A stretch of DNA of 64,000 nt, from the NCBI RefSeq assembly GCF_022479115.1, contig NZ_CP092497.1:7626001-7690000 (forward strand), written 5' to 3'. This document shows positions 25,455-33,788 of this stretch, piece after piece. The notes beneath the pieces are model-generated. The model saw only the letters and a list, made by a program, of their open reading frames with translations. It searched no databases and was not told the origin of the DNA. Made by a program: the position numbers and the translations under genes. Origin of the DNA: Amycolatopsis sp. EV170708-02-1. GTDB taxonomy: Bacteria; Actinomycetota; Actinomycetes; Mycobacteriales; Pseudonocardiaceae. How positions within the stretch are numbered: position 1 is the first letter of the stretch; each line of letters begins with the position of its first letter.

Positions 25455-27460
25455 TGCTTCGCGGGGGCGAGGGCGGCGACGGACTTGTCAGCGAGGCCGA
25501 GCCGCTGCGCCATGGCCAGCAGCTCCTGCACCTTGCCGCTGTCCGGGCCGCCCGCCTGCAGCTGCTTGGCCAGGAAGGCCGACAGCGTCAGGTTCTTCAC
25601 GTCCTCCGTGCTCACGGAACCGACCAGTTTCGTCAGGTCGTCGGTGAAACTGCCCGAACCGTCGAGCCACGACTTCCCGAGGGTCTGGACGACGTCCGAG
25701 TGCTCGACGAAGCCGTCCACGCTCTTGCCGAGGCCGATCGAGCCGATGACCTTCTCGAAGAACATCGTCTCGCCGCCGACGATGTCGATGTCGGCCTTCT
25801 CCAGCCCGATGCCCAGCACCGTGGCCTGCGCCTCGGCGACCTCGCGCTGCACGTTGAGCGCGGCGAGCCGGATCTCCTTCTCGGCCTCCAGGCGCAGGCG
25901 GTACTCCTCGTGCTGGCGGCTGGCGCTGTCGAGCGCGGCCATCGCGGCGGCCTTCTCGGTGAGACCTTCGGCCTCGCCCTTGAGCTTGTCGCGCATCGCG
26001 TCGGCGAGGACGATCGCCTTCTCGCGTTCGACGATGGCCTCGGCGCGGCCGACCTTCTCCAGCGCGTCGGCGTCGCGTTCCTTGACCTGCGCCGCGGCCA
26101 GCCCGGCGGCGGCCTCCTCGGCCTGGATACCTTCGGCCAGGCGGATCTTCGCCCTGGTCTCCAGCTCGGCGGCCTGCTGACGCGCCTCGGCCAGCGTCAG
26201 CTCCTCGCGGGCCTTGTGCTTGGCGGCCGCCTCGGCGGCTTCCGCGGCCTTGATGTCCTTGACGAGGTTCTCCTGCGCCTCGCCCTCGGCCCGGATGATG
26301 GTGGCCTCGCGCTGGCGCTGCGCCTCTTCGACGACGCGGAGCTTCTTGATGTTCTCTTCCTGCTCCGCCACGGTCTTCTCGACCGCGATCCGCTCGCGGA
26401 TGACCTCGGCGATCGACCGCTTCTCGGTCTCGACCTCCTTGTCCTTGGCGATGCGGGACAGCTCGGTCTCGCGTTCGCGGCCGATGACCTCGAGCAGCCG
26501 GTCCTTCTCGATGCGCTCGGTCTCGATGGCGATCACGCGTTCGCGGTTCTTGCCCGCGACCTCGATCTCACGCTGCTGGTTCTGGTGCTGGATGCCCAGC
26601 TGCTCGTCCGTGCGCAGTCCGGCGGCCTGCGACTTGAGCCGCTCCTCCGCCTGCACCTTGGCGATCTCGGCCTCTTCGCGCGCCCGCATGGTCTCGACCT
26701 CGCGGCGCTGCTTGATCTCGGCGTCGGCCTGCCGCCGCTCCAGTTCGAGGATCGCCTCCTTGGCGTCCACGTTCTGGCGGGTGATCTCTTTTTCCTCACT
26801 GCGGCGGAACTCGTTGGTGCGCACGTGCTCGATCGCGGTCAGCTCGGTGATCTTGCGGATACCCTGCGCGTCGAGGATGTTCGCGGAGTCGAGCTGCGCC
26901 ATCGGCGTCTGCTCGAGGTAGTCGATGGCCGCGTCCTCCAGGCTGTACCCGTTGAGGTCGGTGCCGATGACGCGGATGATCTGATCGCGGAATTCGTGGC
27001 GTTTGGTGTAGAGATCCACGAAGTCCAGCTGCTTGCCGACGGTTTTCAACGCCTCGGAGAACTTGGCGTTGAACAGCTCCTGCAGGGTCGCCTCGTCGCT
27101 GGCGCGTTCGGTGCCGATGGCCTGCGCGACCTTGATCACGTCCTCGACGGTCTTGTTGACCCGCACGAAGAACGAGATCCGGATGTCGGCGCGGATGTTG
27201 TCCCGGCAGATCAGGCCCTCGCGGCCGGTCCGGGTGATCTCCATGGCCTTGACCGAGGTGTCCATGATCTCGGCCTTGTGCAGCACGGGCAGGACGATCG
27301 CGCCGGTGAACGTCACGTCGACGCGGCGGACCTTCGAGATGATCAGTGCCTTACCCTGCGGCACCTTCTTGAACAACCTGGTGATCGTGAAGAGCAAGAC
27401 CAGGAGGATGACAACTATCACGGCGATCAGAACGCCGGCCCCCACGCTGATGGCACCCAT
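25451..27460 (-). CDS. Flotillin / SPFH-domain protein (YqiK-like)
   Basis: A 669-residue flotillin-like protein. One N-terminal transmembrane helix (about residues 8-28, VGAGVLIAVIVVILLVLLFTI) is followed by an SPFH/band-7 domain (about 35-210; QGKALIISKVRRVDVTF, FFVRVNKTVEDVIKVAQAIG). A long Glu/Ala/Lys/Arg coiled coil (about 215-560) precedes a C-terminal oligomerisation segment. Flotillins form membrane microdomains or cage-like assemblies. It is the middle gene of an NfeD-like - flotillin - ATPase operon, 17 bp after the NfeD-like gene and overlapping the ATPase. The order resembles E. coli yqiJ-yqiK with an ATPase added. Confidence 0.93.
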   Translation of the reverse strand: MGAISVGAGVLIAVIVVILLVLLFTITRLFKKVPQGKALIISKVRRVDVTFTGAIVLPVLHKAEIMDTSVKAMEITRTGREGLICRDNIRADIRISFFVRVNKTVEDVIKVAQAIGTERASDEATLQELFNAKFSEALKTVGKQLDFVDLYTKRHEFRDQIIRVIGTDLNGYSLEDAAIDYLEQTPMAQLDSANILDAQGIRKITELTAIEHVRTNEFRRSEEKEITRQNVDAKEAILELERRQADAEIKQRREVETMRAREEAEIAKVQAEERLKSQAAGLRTDEQLGIQHQNQQREIEVAGKNRERVIAIETERIEKDRLLEVIGRERETELSRIAKDKEVETEKRSIAEVIRERIAVEKTVAEQEENIKKLRVVEEAQRQREATIIRAEGEAQENLVKDIKAAEAAEAAAKHKAREELTLAEARQQAAELETRAKIRLAEGIQAEEAAAGLAAAQVKERDADALEKVGRAEAIVEREKAIVLADAMRDKLKGEAEGLTEKAAAMAALDSASRQHEEYRLRLEAEKEIRLAALNVQREVAEAQATVLGIGLEKADIDIVGGETMFFEKVIGSIGLGKSVDGFVEHSDVVQTLGKSWLDGSGSFTDDLTKLVGSVSTEDVKNLTLSAFLAKQLQAGGPDSGKVQELLAMAQRLGLADKSVAALAPAKQ

Positions 27461-27477
27461 AGTGTTCCTTTTCTGCT

Positions 27478-28062
27478 TCAGATGTCCAAAGACTCGACCC
27501 AGAAGAACTCGCGTTCGGAGTCGTAGTCATAGAGAACTACGCGGCTGCCCGCCGTCAGGTTGCCTTGACCCGCCTGCCGAACGTCCACAATGGCCGTCGA
27601 CCCGTCGGCGGCGGCGACTTCGGCCTGTCCGAAGTCGTGCGTGACCGACGAGGTGCGGATGACCGCTGCCCTTCCGACGAAATCCTTCCGGCTCGGTTCC
27701 CTCGCGGGACCGAACACCCGGCGTAGTGGCACCACGATCACCCTCGTCCCGAGTGTGCCGAGGACGAGCGCGACGGCGAGCACGCCGACCCCGAACCCGA
27801 TCCTCGATGGTGTCGAAAGCTCAAGGTCATCGAGTAGAACCGTCCCTGCCAGGCTGGCGAACCAGGTGAATGCGATCAGCAAAGAGAGCGAAATGGACAG
27901 TGGGACGCCGCCGAACCCCGCGAGGAGCCCGTCGCCGCCGTCGAAGTCGTCGACCTCGACGGCACCGAGCAATGCCAGCAGCCAGTAGCCGATCACCACG
28001 ATCAGCAGGAAGCTGAAGAGCACGGCCGGAAACCCCAGAGCCGCGGTGACGAACCCGCCCAT
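27478..28062 (-). CDS. NfeD/YqiJ-like membrane protein with OB-fold
   Basis: A 194-residue membrane protein. Hydrophobic helices lie at about 8-32 (PAVLFSFLLIVVIGYWLLALLG), 54-75 (SISLSLLIAFTWFASLAGTV) and 88-108 (FGVGVLAVALVLGTLGT). A small C-terminal beta domain (about 122-190; DFVGRAAVIRTSSVTHDFGQAEV... GSRVVLYDYD) fits the OB-fold of NfeD and YqiJ proteins. These act as membrane partners of SPFH proteins. It is first in the operon with the flotillin and the giant ATPase; GGAGGG precedes ATG 28062. Confidence 0.88.
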   Translation of the reverse strand: MGGFVTAALGFPAVLFSFLLIVVIGYWLLALLGAVEVDDFDGGDGLLAGFGGVPLSISLSLLIAFTWFASLAGTVLLDDLELSTPSRIGFGVGVLAVALVLGTLGTRVIVVPLRRVFGPAREPSRKDFVGRAAVIRTSSVTHDFGQAEVAAADGSTAIVDVRQAGQGNLTAGSRVVLYDYDSEREFFWVESLDI

Positions 28063-28176
28063 CGCCGTCGTTCCCTCCCCATTACCCCGGGTCAGGACTA
28101 TAACCAGCGCGTGAGGGCCGGCGGGCCGTTTTCGGCTACGACTGGGTCACGGTGTGCGGAAGCGTGCGGGGTCACC

Positions 28177-28204
28177 CGCCGCATTCACCCCTCTGAATGC
28201 GGCG
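28177..28204. repeat. Intergenic hairpin, CCGCNTT family, copy 1
   Basis: A perfect 11-bp inverted repeat (CGCCGCATTCA / TGAATGCGGCG) around CCCCTC. The sequence is closely related to 61700-61723 (shared core CCTCTGAAYGCGG), so it belongs to a dispersed family. Confidence 0.7.
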
Positions 28205-28218
28205 TGGCCGGGACCCGA

Positions 28219-28322
28219 AGGCGGAACTCGCGTGATCGAAGGCGTAACTCGGTATGCGGCCTCCGATCACGCGAGTTACGGCTCCGATCACGCGAGTTAC
28301 GCCTCCAAGCACGCGAGTTCGC
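28219..28322. repeat. Cluster of five CGCGAGTTACG units forming a long hairpin
   Basis: Three direct units of about 21 bp (CTCCGATCACGCGAGTTACG, then a near-identical one, then CTCCAAGCACGCGAGTTCGC) cover 28260-28322. Two inverted units (GAACTCGCGTGATCGAAGG and CGTAACTCGGTATGCGG) cover 28223-28258. The inverted halves can pair into one long, imperfect hairpin. It is a dispersed-repeat cluster without coding potential. Confidence 0.75.
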
Positions 28323-28507
28323 CCGAACCGCCCGCCGATTCGTCCTCTGGGCGCGAGGCGGAGACGGAACAGAGGCGGCCGGGTGCGGAGCGTTACGCCG
28401 ACCGGCCGCCCGGAAGCCATCCGGTTGGCCCTGTCGCGCCCTCGGAGCGAGCCCTACTCTCCAGTATTGAGAGTGACACAGGACACACCACGGTCTTGGG
28501 AGGCTCC

Positions 28508-28945
28508 ATGGGGTGGCACGTTCGCGAAACGATCGACGAGGATCGGCGCGAACGGCGGATCCGCCATGTCACCCGATGTCTGAGCTGCACGCTCACCTGC
28601 GTCCATTGTGGACTTCCCGCGAGATTCTCCGTGCCCGCCGGGCATCCCGGCCTCGGCGTCGTCGAACACCTCCCCGGCGTGACCTCTCCCGGTCTCCCCG
28701 ATCTCGCGCTGCTGCACCGATTCTGCCGCGACAATCTCGCCGCGGAGCCGGGGATCGCGCTCAGGCGCGCCTATCTCGGCCTGGCGACCGAACTCTTCGA
28801 AACGGGACGGCGGATCCGCCGCCACCGCAGGCTCGGCGTGCATCCGCCACGGCCGGGACATCTCGAGGCCTACCGAAAACGGTGGCGAGTGGCCAAAATG
28901 CGGTACGCCTGCAAGGCGTGCCGGTACTACACCGGCTCTCACTGA
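28508..28945 (+). CDS. Hypothetical zinc-ribbon-like protein
   Basis: A 145-residue protein I do not recognise. Residues 24-34 hold CLSCTLTCVHC (C24, C27, C31, C34) and the C-terminus has CKAC (C135, C138). Together these could bind one or two zinc ions or an iron-sulfur centre. The rest is basic and helical. GGGAGG lies 5 nt before ATG 28508. It ends 22 bp before the FadF-like gene on the same strand, so the two may be co-transcribed; a redox or assembly link is only a guess. Confidence 0.65.
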   Translation: MGWHVRETIDEDRRERRIRHVTRCLSCTLTCVHCGLPARFSVPAGHPGLGVVEHLPGVTSPGLPDLALLHRFCRDNLAAEPGIALRRAYLGLATELFETGRRIRRHRRLGVHPPRPGHLEAYRKRWRVAKMRYACKACRYYTGSH

Positions 28946-28967
28946 GCCGATTCTCCCCGGAGGACTC

Positions 28968-31067
28968 GTGCTCGTTCGTCTCATCCTCGGTCTGCTCATC
29001 ACCGTCGCCGGCCTCGCCTTCGCCGCCCGCCGCGCCGCCTGGCTCTACAGACTGATCCGCTCCGGCCAGCCGGACGAGAAACGCTCCGACGTCATGGCCG
29101 TCCGCGCGAAAACGCATCTGGCCGAGGTCTTCGGGCAGCGCAAACTGCTCAAATGGTCCGTCCCCGGGCTCGCGCATCTGTTCACGTTCTGGGGTTTCGT
29201 GATCCTCGGCTCGGTCTACGTCGAGGCGTACGGCGCCCTCTTCGACCACGACTTCCACATCCCGCTCATCGGGCACTGGGCGGTACTGGGGTTCCTGCAG
29301 GACTTCATCGCGGTCGCGGTGCTCGTCTCGCTCGCGGTCTTCGCGGTCATCCGGATCCGCCAGGCACCCGAACGGAAAGAGCGCGCGTCGCGGTTCTTCG
29401 GGTCGCACACCGGCGGCGCCTGGCTGATCCTTTTCATGATCTTCAACGTGATCTGGACGATGTTCCTCTTCCGCGGCGCGTCGGCGGCGGTCGGCGTCTT
29501 CCCGTACGAGTCGGGCGCGTGGGTGTCCCTCGGCGTGGGCGAACTCCTGGAGCCGCTGGGCGCGTCAGTCACCGAGCCGCTGGAGACCGTCGGGCTGCTG
29601 CTGCACATCGGCGTGATGCTGGCGTTCCTGTCGATCGTGCTCTACTCCAAGCACCTGCACATCTTCCTGGCGCCGGTCAACGTCACCGCGAAACGGCTCC
29701 CGGACGCGCTCGGCCCGCTGCTGCCGATGGAATCCGGCGGCAAGCCGATCGACTTCGAGGATCCGGGCGAGGACGACACGTTCGGCCGCGGCAAGATCGA
29801 GGACTTCACGTGGAAGGGCATGCTCGACTTCGCCACCTGCACCGAATGCGGGCGCTGCCAGTCGCAGTGCCCGGCGTGGAACACCGGGAAACCGTTGTCC
29901 CCCAAGCTGTTGATCATGGATCTGCGCGACCATCTCTTCGAGAAGGCGCCGTACATCCTGGACGGCAAGGAGGCGCCCGAAGAGCGTCCGCTCGTCGGCA
30001 CCAAGGAGGACTTCGGCGTCATCGACCCGGACGTCCTCTGGTCTTGCACCACCTGCGGCGCGTGCGTCGAACAGTGCCCGGTCGACATCGAGCACGTGGA
30101 CCACGTCGTGGACATGCGCCGCTACCAGGTGATGATCGAGTCGGCGTTCCCGAGCGAGCTCGGGGTGCTGTTCAAGAACCTCGAAACCAAGGGGAATCCT
30201 TGGGGCCAGAACAACTCCGACCGCCTCGCCTGGACGAAGGACCTCGGCTTCGAGGTGCCGGTCTTCGACGGTGAACTCGCCGACGACGTCGAGTACGTCT
30301 ACTGGGTCGGGTGCGCGGGCGCGTTCGACGACAACGCCCGCAAGACCGTCCGCGCCACGGCGGAGCTCCTGCATCTCGCCGGCGTGAAGTACACGATCCT
30401 CGGCACCGACGAGTCGTGCACCGGCGACCCGGCGCGCCGCTCCGGCAACGAGTTCCTCTTCCAGATGCTCGCGCAGCAGACCGTCGAGACGCTGAACGCG
30501 GTGTTCGAGGGCCGTGAACCGGGGACGCGCAAGATCGTCACCACCTGCCCGCACTGCCTGAACACCCTCGGCCGCGAGTACCCGCAACTGGACGGGAACT
30601 ACGAGGTCCTGCACCACACGCAACTGCTGAACCGGCTCGTCCGCGCGGGCAAGCTGACGCCGGTCAAACCGGTCGACGCCGGCCCGGTGACCTACCACGA
30701 CCCGTGTTACCTCGGCCGCCACAACAAGGTCTACGAGCCGCCGCGCGAACTCGTCGGCGCGACCGGCGCGACGCTCAGCGAGATGCCGCGGCACGCGGAC
30801 CGTTCACTGTGCTGCGGCGCCGGCGGAGCGCGGATGTGGATGGAGGAGCAGATCGGCAAGCGCATCAACCTCGAACGCGTCGACGAAGCGCTCGGCACGG
30901 ACGCCGAAACCATCGTCACCGGCTGCCCGTTCTGCCGCGTGATGCTGAACGACGGTCTCGTTCAGCGGCAGAGCGAACAGCGTGGCGAGAACGTCACCGT
31001 GCGCGACGTCTCCCAGCTCCTGCTGGAAACAGTGAAGGAGCGCGACCGGACCGCGACGGAGATTTAA
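28968..31067 (+). CDS. Membrane iron-sulfur oxidoreductase, FadF / HdrD-like
   Basis: A 699-residue protein that joins a membrane part to an iron-sulfur part. Four to five helices at residues 1-240 resemble the NarI-type haem-b domain. Two 4Fe-4S motifs follow: C291-x2-C294-x2-C297-x3-C301 (CTECGRCQSQCP) and C360-x2-C363-x2-C366-x3-C370. Two cysteine-rich CCG domains of heterodisulfide reductase type follow (VYWVGCAGAFD...CPHC; DPCYLGRHN...LCCGAGGARMW). Actinobacterial homologues link electron-transfer flavoprotein to the quinone pool during acyl-CoA oxidation. GTG 28968 is preceded by CCGGAGG. The role in fatty-acid oxidation is by family. Confidence 0.92.
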   Translation: MLVRLILGLLITVAGLAFAARRAAWLYRLIRSGQPDEKRSDVMAVRAKTHLAEVFGQRKLLKWSVPGLAHLFTFWGFVILGSVYVEAYGALFDHDFHIPLIGHWAVLGFLQDFIAVAVLVSLAVFAVIRIRQAPERKERASRFFGSHTGGAWLILFMIFNVIWTMFLFRGASAAVGVFPYESGAWVSLGVGELLEPLGASVTEPLETVGLLLHIGVMLAFLSIVLYSKHLHIFLAPVNVTAKRLPDALGPLLPMESGGKPIDFEDPGEDDTFGRGKIEDFTWKGMLDFATCTECGRCQSQCPAWNTGKPLSPKLLIMDLRDHLFEKAPYILDGKEAPEERPLVGTKEDFGVIDPDVLWSCTTCGACVEQCPVDIEHVDHVVDMRRYQVMIESAFPSELGVLFKNLETKGNPWGQNNSDRLAWTKDLGFEVPVFDGELADDVEYVYWVGCAGAFDDNARKTVRATAELLHLAGVKYTILGTDESCTGDPARRSGNEFLFQMLAQQTVETLNAVFEGREPGTRKIVTTCPHCLNTLGREYPQLDGNYEVLHHTQLLNRLVRAGKLTPVKPVDAGPVTYHDPCYLGRHNKVYEPPRELVGATGATLSEMPRHADRSLCCGAGGARMWMEEQIGKRINLERVDEALGTDAETIVTGCPFCRVMLNDGLVQRQSEQRGENVTVRDVSQLLLETVKERDRTATEI

Positions 31068-31084
31068 GGCACACGAGAGTTGGA

Positions 31085-31102
31085 AGTTCGGCACACCGAA
31101 CT
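31085..31102. promoter_or_regulatory. Operator before the manganese importer
   Basis: A perfect inverted repeat, AGTTCGG CACA CCGAACT, ends 13 bp before the start of the binding-protein gene. Its position over the promoter suggests repression, most likely by a metal-sensing MntR/DtxR-type regulator. The regulator gene is not in this window. Confidence 0.65.
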
Positions 31103-31115
31103 CTAGACTCAGGGG

Positions 31116-32030
31116 ATGGCGAATCTGCGCAAGACCGTGTGTGCGCTGGCGGCGTCCGCACTCGTCCTTTCCGCGTGCGGCGGGCCCGCCGGCGGCACGG
31201 ACGACAAGCGGCCCGTGGTCCTGACGACGTTCACGGTCCTGGCGGACATCGCCTCGAACGTCGCGGGCGACAAGCTGAAGGTCGAGTCGATCACCAAGCC
31301 CGGCGCGGAGATCCACGGCTACGAGCCCACGCCGGACGACATCAAGAAGGCCGCGAAGGCGGACTTGATCCTCGACAACGGGCTGAACCTGGAGGCGTGG
31401 TTCGCCCGGTTCGTCAAGGAAAGCGACGCGCCGCACAAGGTGGTCAGCGAAGGCGTCCAGCCCATCGCCATCGGTGAAGACGCCTATCAGGGCAAGCCGA
31501 ACCCGCACGCGTGGATGTCCCCGAAGAATGTGGGGATCTACGTGGACAACATGGTGAAGGCGTTCAGCGAGCTCTCCTCCGGCGACGCCGCCGTGTTCAA
31601 GGCCAACGGCGACGCGTACAAGGCGAAGCTGCAGCAGGTGCAGGACGAGATGACGAACGCGCTGAGCACCCTGCCGAAGAACGAGCGTGCCTTGGTCACC
31701 TGCGAAGGCGCCTTCTCCTACCTCGCGCGCGACACCGGCCTCACCGAGCGGTACATCTGGGCGGTCAACGCCGAACAGCAGGCGACCCCGCAGCAGATCA
31801 CCCGCGCCATCGGATTCGTCAAGGAGAACAAGGTCCCCGCGGTGTTCTGCGAGTCGACCGTCTCCGACGCCCCGATGCAGCAGGTCGTCTCGGCGACCGG
31901 GGCCGCGTTCGGCGGCGTGCTCTTCGTCGATTCCCTGTCCGGGCCCGAAGGTCCGGTGCCGACGTACCTCGACCTCATCCGCCACGACTCGAAGACGATC
32001 GTCGCCGCGCTCACCGGGGCGAAGCCGTGA
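31116..32030 (+). CDS. Metal ABC transporter binding lipoprotein, manganese type
   Basis: A 304-residue cluster A-I binding protein. The signal ends with a lipobox (LSAC, lipidated C21). Metal ligands are H67 (EIHGYEP), H131 (PNPHAWMSP), E197 (TCEGAFSY) and D272 (FVDSLSG). His2-Glu-Asp is the PsaA/MntC manganese (or iron) arrangement; zinc-type ZnuA has His in place of the Glu. It is first in a three-gene operon with overlapping stops and starts. A palindromic operator precedes it, so import is probably repressed when metal is plentiful. Confidence 0.92.
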   Translation: MANLRKTVCALAASALVLSACGGPAGGTDDKRPVVLTTFTVLADIASNVAGDKLKVESITKPGAEIHGYEPTPDDIKKAAKADLILDNGLNLEAWFARFVKESDAPHKVVSEGVQPIAIGEDAYQGKPNPHAWMSPKNVGIYVDNMVKAFSELSSGDAAVFKANGDAYKAKLQQVQDEMTNALSTLPKNERALVTCEGAFSYLARDTGLTERYIWAVNAEQQATPQQITRAIGFVKENKVPAVFCESTVSDAPMQQVVSATGAAFGGVLFVDSLSGPEGPVPTYLDLIRHDSKTIVAALTGAKP

Positions 32031-32770
32031 CGGCGGCGATCCGCGTCGAAGGCGTCACCGTCCACTACGGCGACGTCCTCGCGCTCGACGGTGTCGACGT
32101 CACGCTCGCGCACGGTCACGTCTGTGGACTGGTCGGGATGAACGGCTCCGGCAAGTCGACGCTGTTCAAGACGATCATGGGCATGGTCCGGCCGGACACC
32201 GGCACGGTGTCGATCGACGGCGGCTCCCCCGCCCGCGCCCGCAAGACCGGCGTGATCGGTTATGTGCCGCAGAGCGAGGACGTCGACTGGTCGTTCCCGC
32301 TGTCCGTGCGGGACGTCGTGATGACCGGCCGCTACGGGCGGCTCGGCTTCACCCGCCGCCCGCGCCGCGCCGACCACGAAGCCGTCGACCACGCGCTGGA
32401 GCGGGTCGAGCTGACCGAACTCGCCGGACGGCAGATCGGCCAGCTGTCCGGCGGGCAGCGCAAACGCGCGTTCGTCGCGCGCGGGATCGCCCAGGGCGCC
32501 CGTGTGCTGCTGCTGGACGAGCCGTTCGCCGGAGTGGACAAGCGCTCCGAGGCCACGATCACCCGGCTGCTCAAGGAACTCGCGGCCGACGGCGCCGCGG
32601 TGCTGATCTCCACACACGACCTGCACGCGCTGCCCGGCCTGGCCGACGAGGCGATCCTGCTGATGCGCAAGGTGCTCGCGCACGGCTCCCCCGGCGAGGT
32701 GCTCCGGCCCGAGAATCTCGCGCTGGCCTTCGGACTCGACGTCCTGCAACGGGAAGAAGAACCCGCGTGA
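32027..32770 (+). CDS. Metal ABC transporter ATPase (MntB-like)
   Basis: A 247-residue ABC ATPase. Walker A is GMNGSGKST (about residues 37-45), the signature is LSGGQRKRAF, Walker B is VLLLDEPFAG and the switch His is in STHD. The Q-loop region (YVPQSEDVDWSFPLSVRDVVMTGRYG) is typical of zinc/manganese importers. GTG 32027 overlaps the binding-protein stop, and its own stop overlaps the permease start. It powers the importer. Confidence 0.95.
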   Translation: MTAAIRVEGVTVHYGDVLALDGVDVTLAHGHVCGLVGMNGSGKSTLFKTIMGMVRPDTGTVSIDGGSPARARKTGVIGYVPQSEDVDWSFPLSVRDVVMTGRYGRLGFTRRPRRADHEAVDHALERVELTELAGRQIGQLSGGQRKRAFVARGIAQGARVLLLDEPFAGVDKRSEATITRLLKELAADGAAVLISTHDLHALPGLADEAILLMRKVLAHGSPGEVLRPENLALAFGLDVLQREEEPA

Positions 32771-33633
32771 GCCTCTACGACCTGTTCCTGGAACCGCTGA
32801 GCTACGACTTCATGGTGCGGGCGCTGGCGTCCACGGTCGTCGCTTCCGCGGTCTGCGCGGTGCTCTCCTGCTGGCTGGTGCTGATCGGCTGGTCGCTGAT
32901 GGGCGACGCGGTCTCGCACGCCGTGCTGCCCGGTGTCGTGCTCGCGTACGTCCTCGGCGCGCCCTTCGCGCTGGGCGCCGTGGTCTTCGGCTTCCTCGCC
33001 GTGGCGCTGATCGGCGTCGTCCGGGACACCAGCCGGGTCAAGGAGGACGCCGCGATCGGCATCGTGTTCACCACGTTGTTCGCGCTCGGGCTGGTGCTGA
33101 TCTCGGTGACACCGAGCCAGACCGACCTGAACCACATCATCTTCGGCAACCTCCTCGGCGTCGACACCTCGGATCTGATCCAGATCGGCGTCCTCGGCGC
33201 GATCACGCTCACCGTGCTGGTGCTCAAACGCCGCGATTTCACCTTGTACGCCTTCGATCCCACGCACGCGCACGCGATCGGGCTCAACCCGCGGGTGCTC
33301 GGCGCCGCGCTGCTCGGCCTGCTCGCGCTGACCGCGGTGGTGGCGCTGCAGGTGGTCGGCGTGATCCTGGTGGTGGCGATGCTGATCATCCCCGGCGCGA
33401 CGGCGTACCTGCTGACCGACCGGTTCGGCCGCATGCTGGTGATCGCGCCGTCGTTCTCGGTGCTCGCGGCGGTGGCCGGGCTGTACCTGAGCTACCACCT
33501 CGACACCGCGTCCGGCGGGATGATCGTGCTGGTGCAGGGCGCCGGGTTCACCCTGGTGTACCTGTTCGGGCCGCGCCACGGGATCGTCGGGAAGCGCCTG
33601 GCCAAGCGGCGGCGAGAGCTCGCGAGGGGCTGA
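32767..33633 (+). CDS. Metal ABC transporter permease (ABC-3 family)
   Basis: A 288-residue permease of the ABC-3 (ZnuB/MntC/PsaC) family with 8-9 helices. Conserved blocks are WSLMGDAVSHAVLPGVVLAY and VVGVILVVAMLIIPGATAYLL. It forms the manganese channel as a homodimer with the ATPase. GTG 32767 overlaps the ATPase stop. Its own stop codon lies inside the left arm of the repeat that follows. Confidence 0.95.
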   Translation: MSLYDLFLEPLSYDFMVRALASTVVASAVCAVLSCWLVLIGWSLMGDAVSHAVLPGVVLAYVLGAPFALGAVVFGFLAVALIGVVRDTSRVKEDAAIGIVFTTLFALGLVLISVTPSQTDLNHIIFGNLLGVDTSDLIQIGVLGAITLTVLVLKRRDFTLYAFDPTHAHAIGLNPRVLGAALLGLLALTAVVALQVVGVILVVAMLIIPGATAYLLTDRFGRMLVIAPSFSVLAAVAGLYLSYHLDTASGGMIVLVQGAGFTLVYLFGPRHGIVGKRLAKRRRELARG

Positions 33634-33707
33634 AGGACGCTTTCCCCGCATGCGATGCGACGAAAGCGTCCTTCACCGCGTGAGACGCGGTGAAAGCGTC
33701 CTTCAGC
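33629..33707. repeat. Compound hairpin repeat with CGCATGCGATGCG core, copy 1
   Basis: An outer 16-bp perfect inverted repeat (GCTGAAGGACGCTTTC / GAAAGCGTCCTTCAGC) encloses a second GAAAGCGTCCTTC arm and an inner hairpin CACCGCG-N5-CGCGGTG. The core CCGCATGCGATGCG is shared with the repeat at 39520. It starts at the permease stop codon and probably acts as terminator. Confidence 0.75.
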
Positions 33708-33769
33708 TCCCGTAACCGGACAATCACCCCGCGCTCTGTGTCTCTCGTGACATGGGTCTGAGCCGCACC

Positions 33770-33788
33770 TTAGGTTAGGCTCCCCTCA
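33770..33788 (+). promoter_or_regulatory. IdeR/DmdR-type iron box before siderophore importer
   Basis: TTAGGTTAGGCTCCCCTCA matches the left half of the actinobacterial iron box (TTAGGTTAGGCTAACCTAA) perfectly and the right half in part. It ends on the A of the ATG at 33788. Iron-loaded IdeR/DmdR would repress the operon. The absence of any ribosome site suggests a leaderless or very short transcript. Confidence 0.8.

Larger units (their letters stand above)
28063..28507. other. 445-bp intergenic region rich in inverted repeats
   Basis: This divergent gap between the flotillin operon and the zinc-ribbon gene has no convincing gene. It holds the hairpin at 28177-28204 and the CGCGAGTTACG repeat cluster at 28219-28322. 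The last 40 bp carry GGGAGG, the ribosome site for ATG 28508. Promoters for both directions must lie here, but I cannot pick them with confidence. Confidence 0.6.

Noticed and set aside
22809..26180. 1,123-residue open frame on the plus strand
   Set aside because: Antisense to the giant ATPase and flotillin; composition (Arg, Asp, Val, Leu, Gln runs) shows it is a shadow, not a gene.
25860..26760. Repetitive sequence within the flotillin gene, considered as tandem DNA repeats
   Set aside because: The periodicity comes from the Glu/Ala/Arg/Lys coiled coil; there are no exact DNA repeats or CRISPR-like spacers.
28219..28322. Repeat cluster considered as a CRISPR array
   Set aside because: Units are adjacent, lack spacers and include inverted copies; no cas genes are near.
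31116..33633. Considered a zinc (znu) importer
   Set aside because: Ligands H67, H131, E197, D272 and lack of a His-rich loop favour manganese; zinc proteins have His at the third position.
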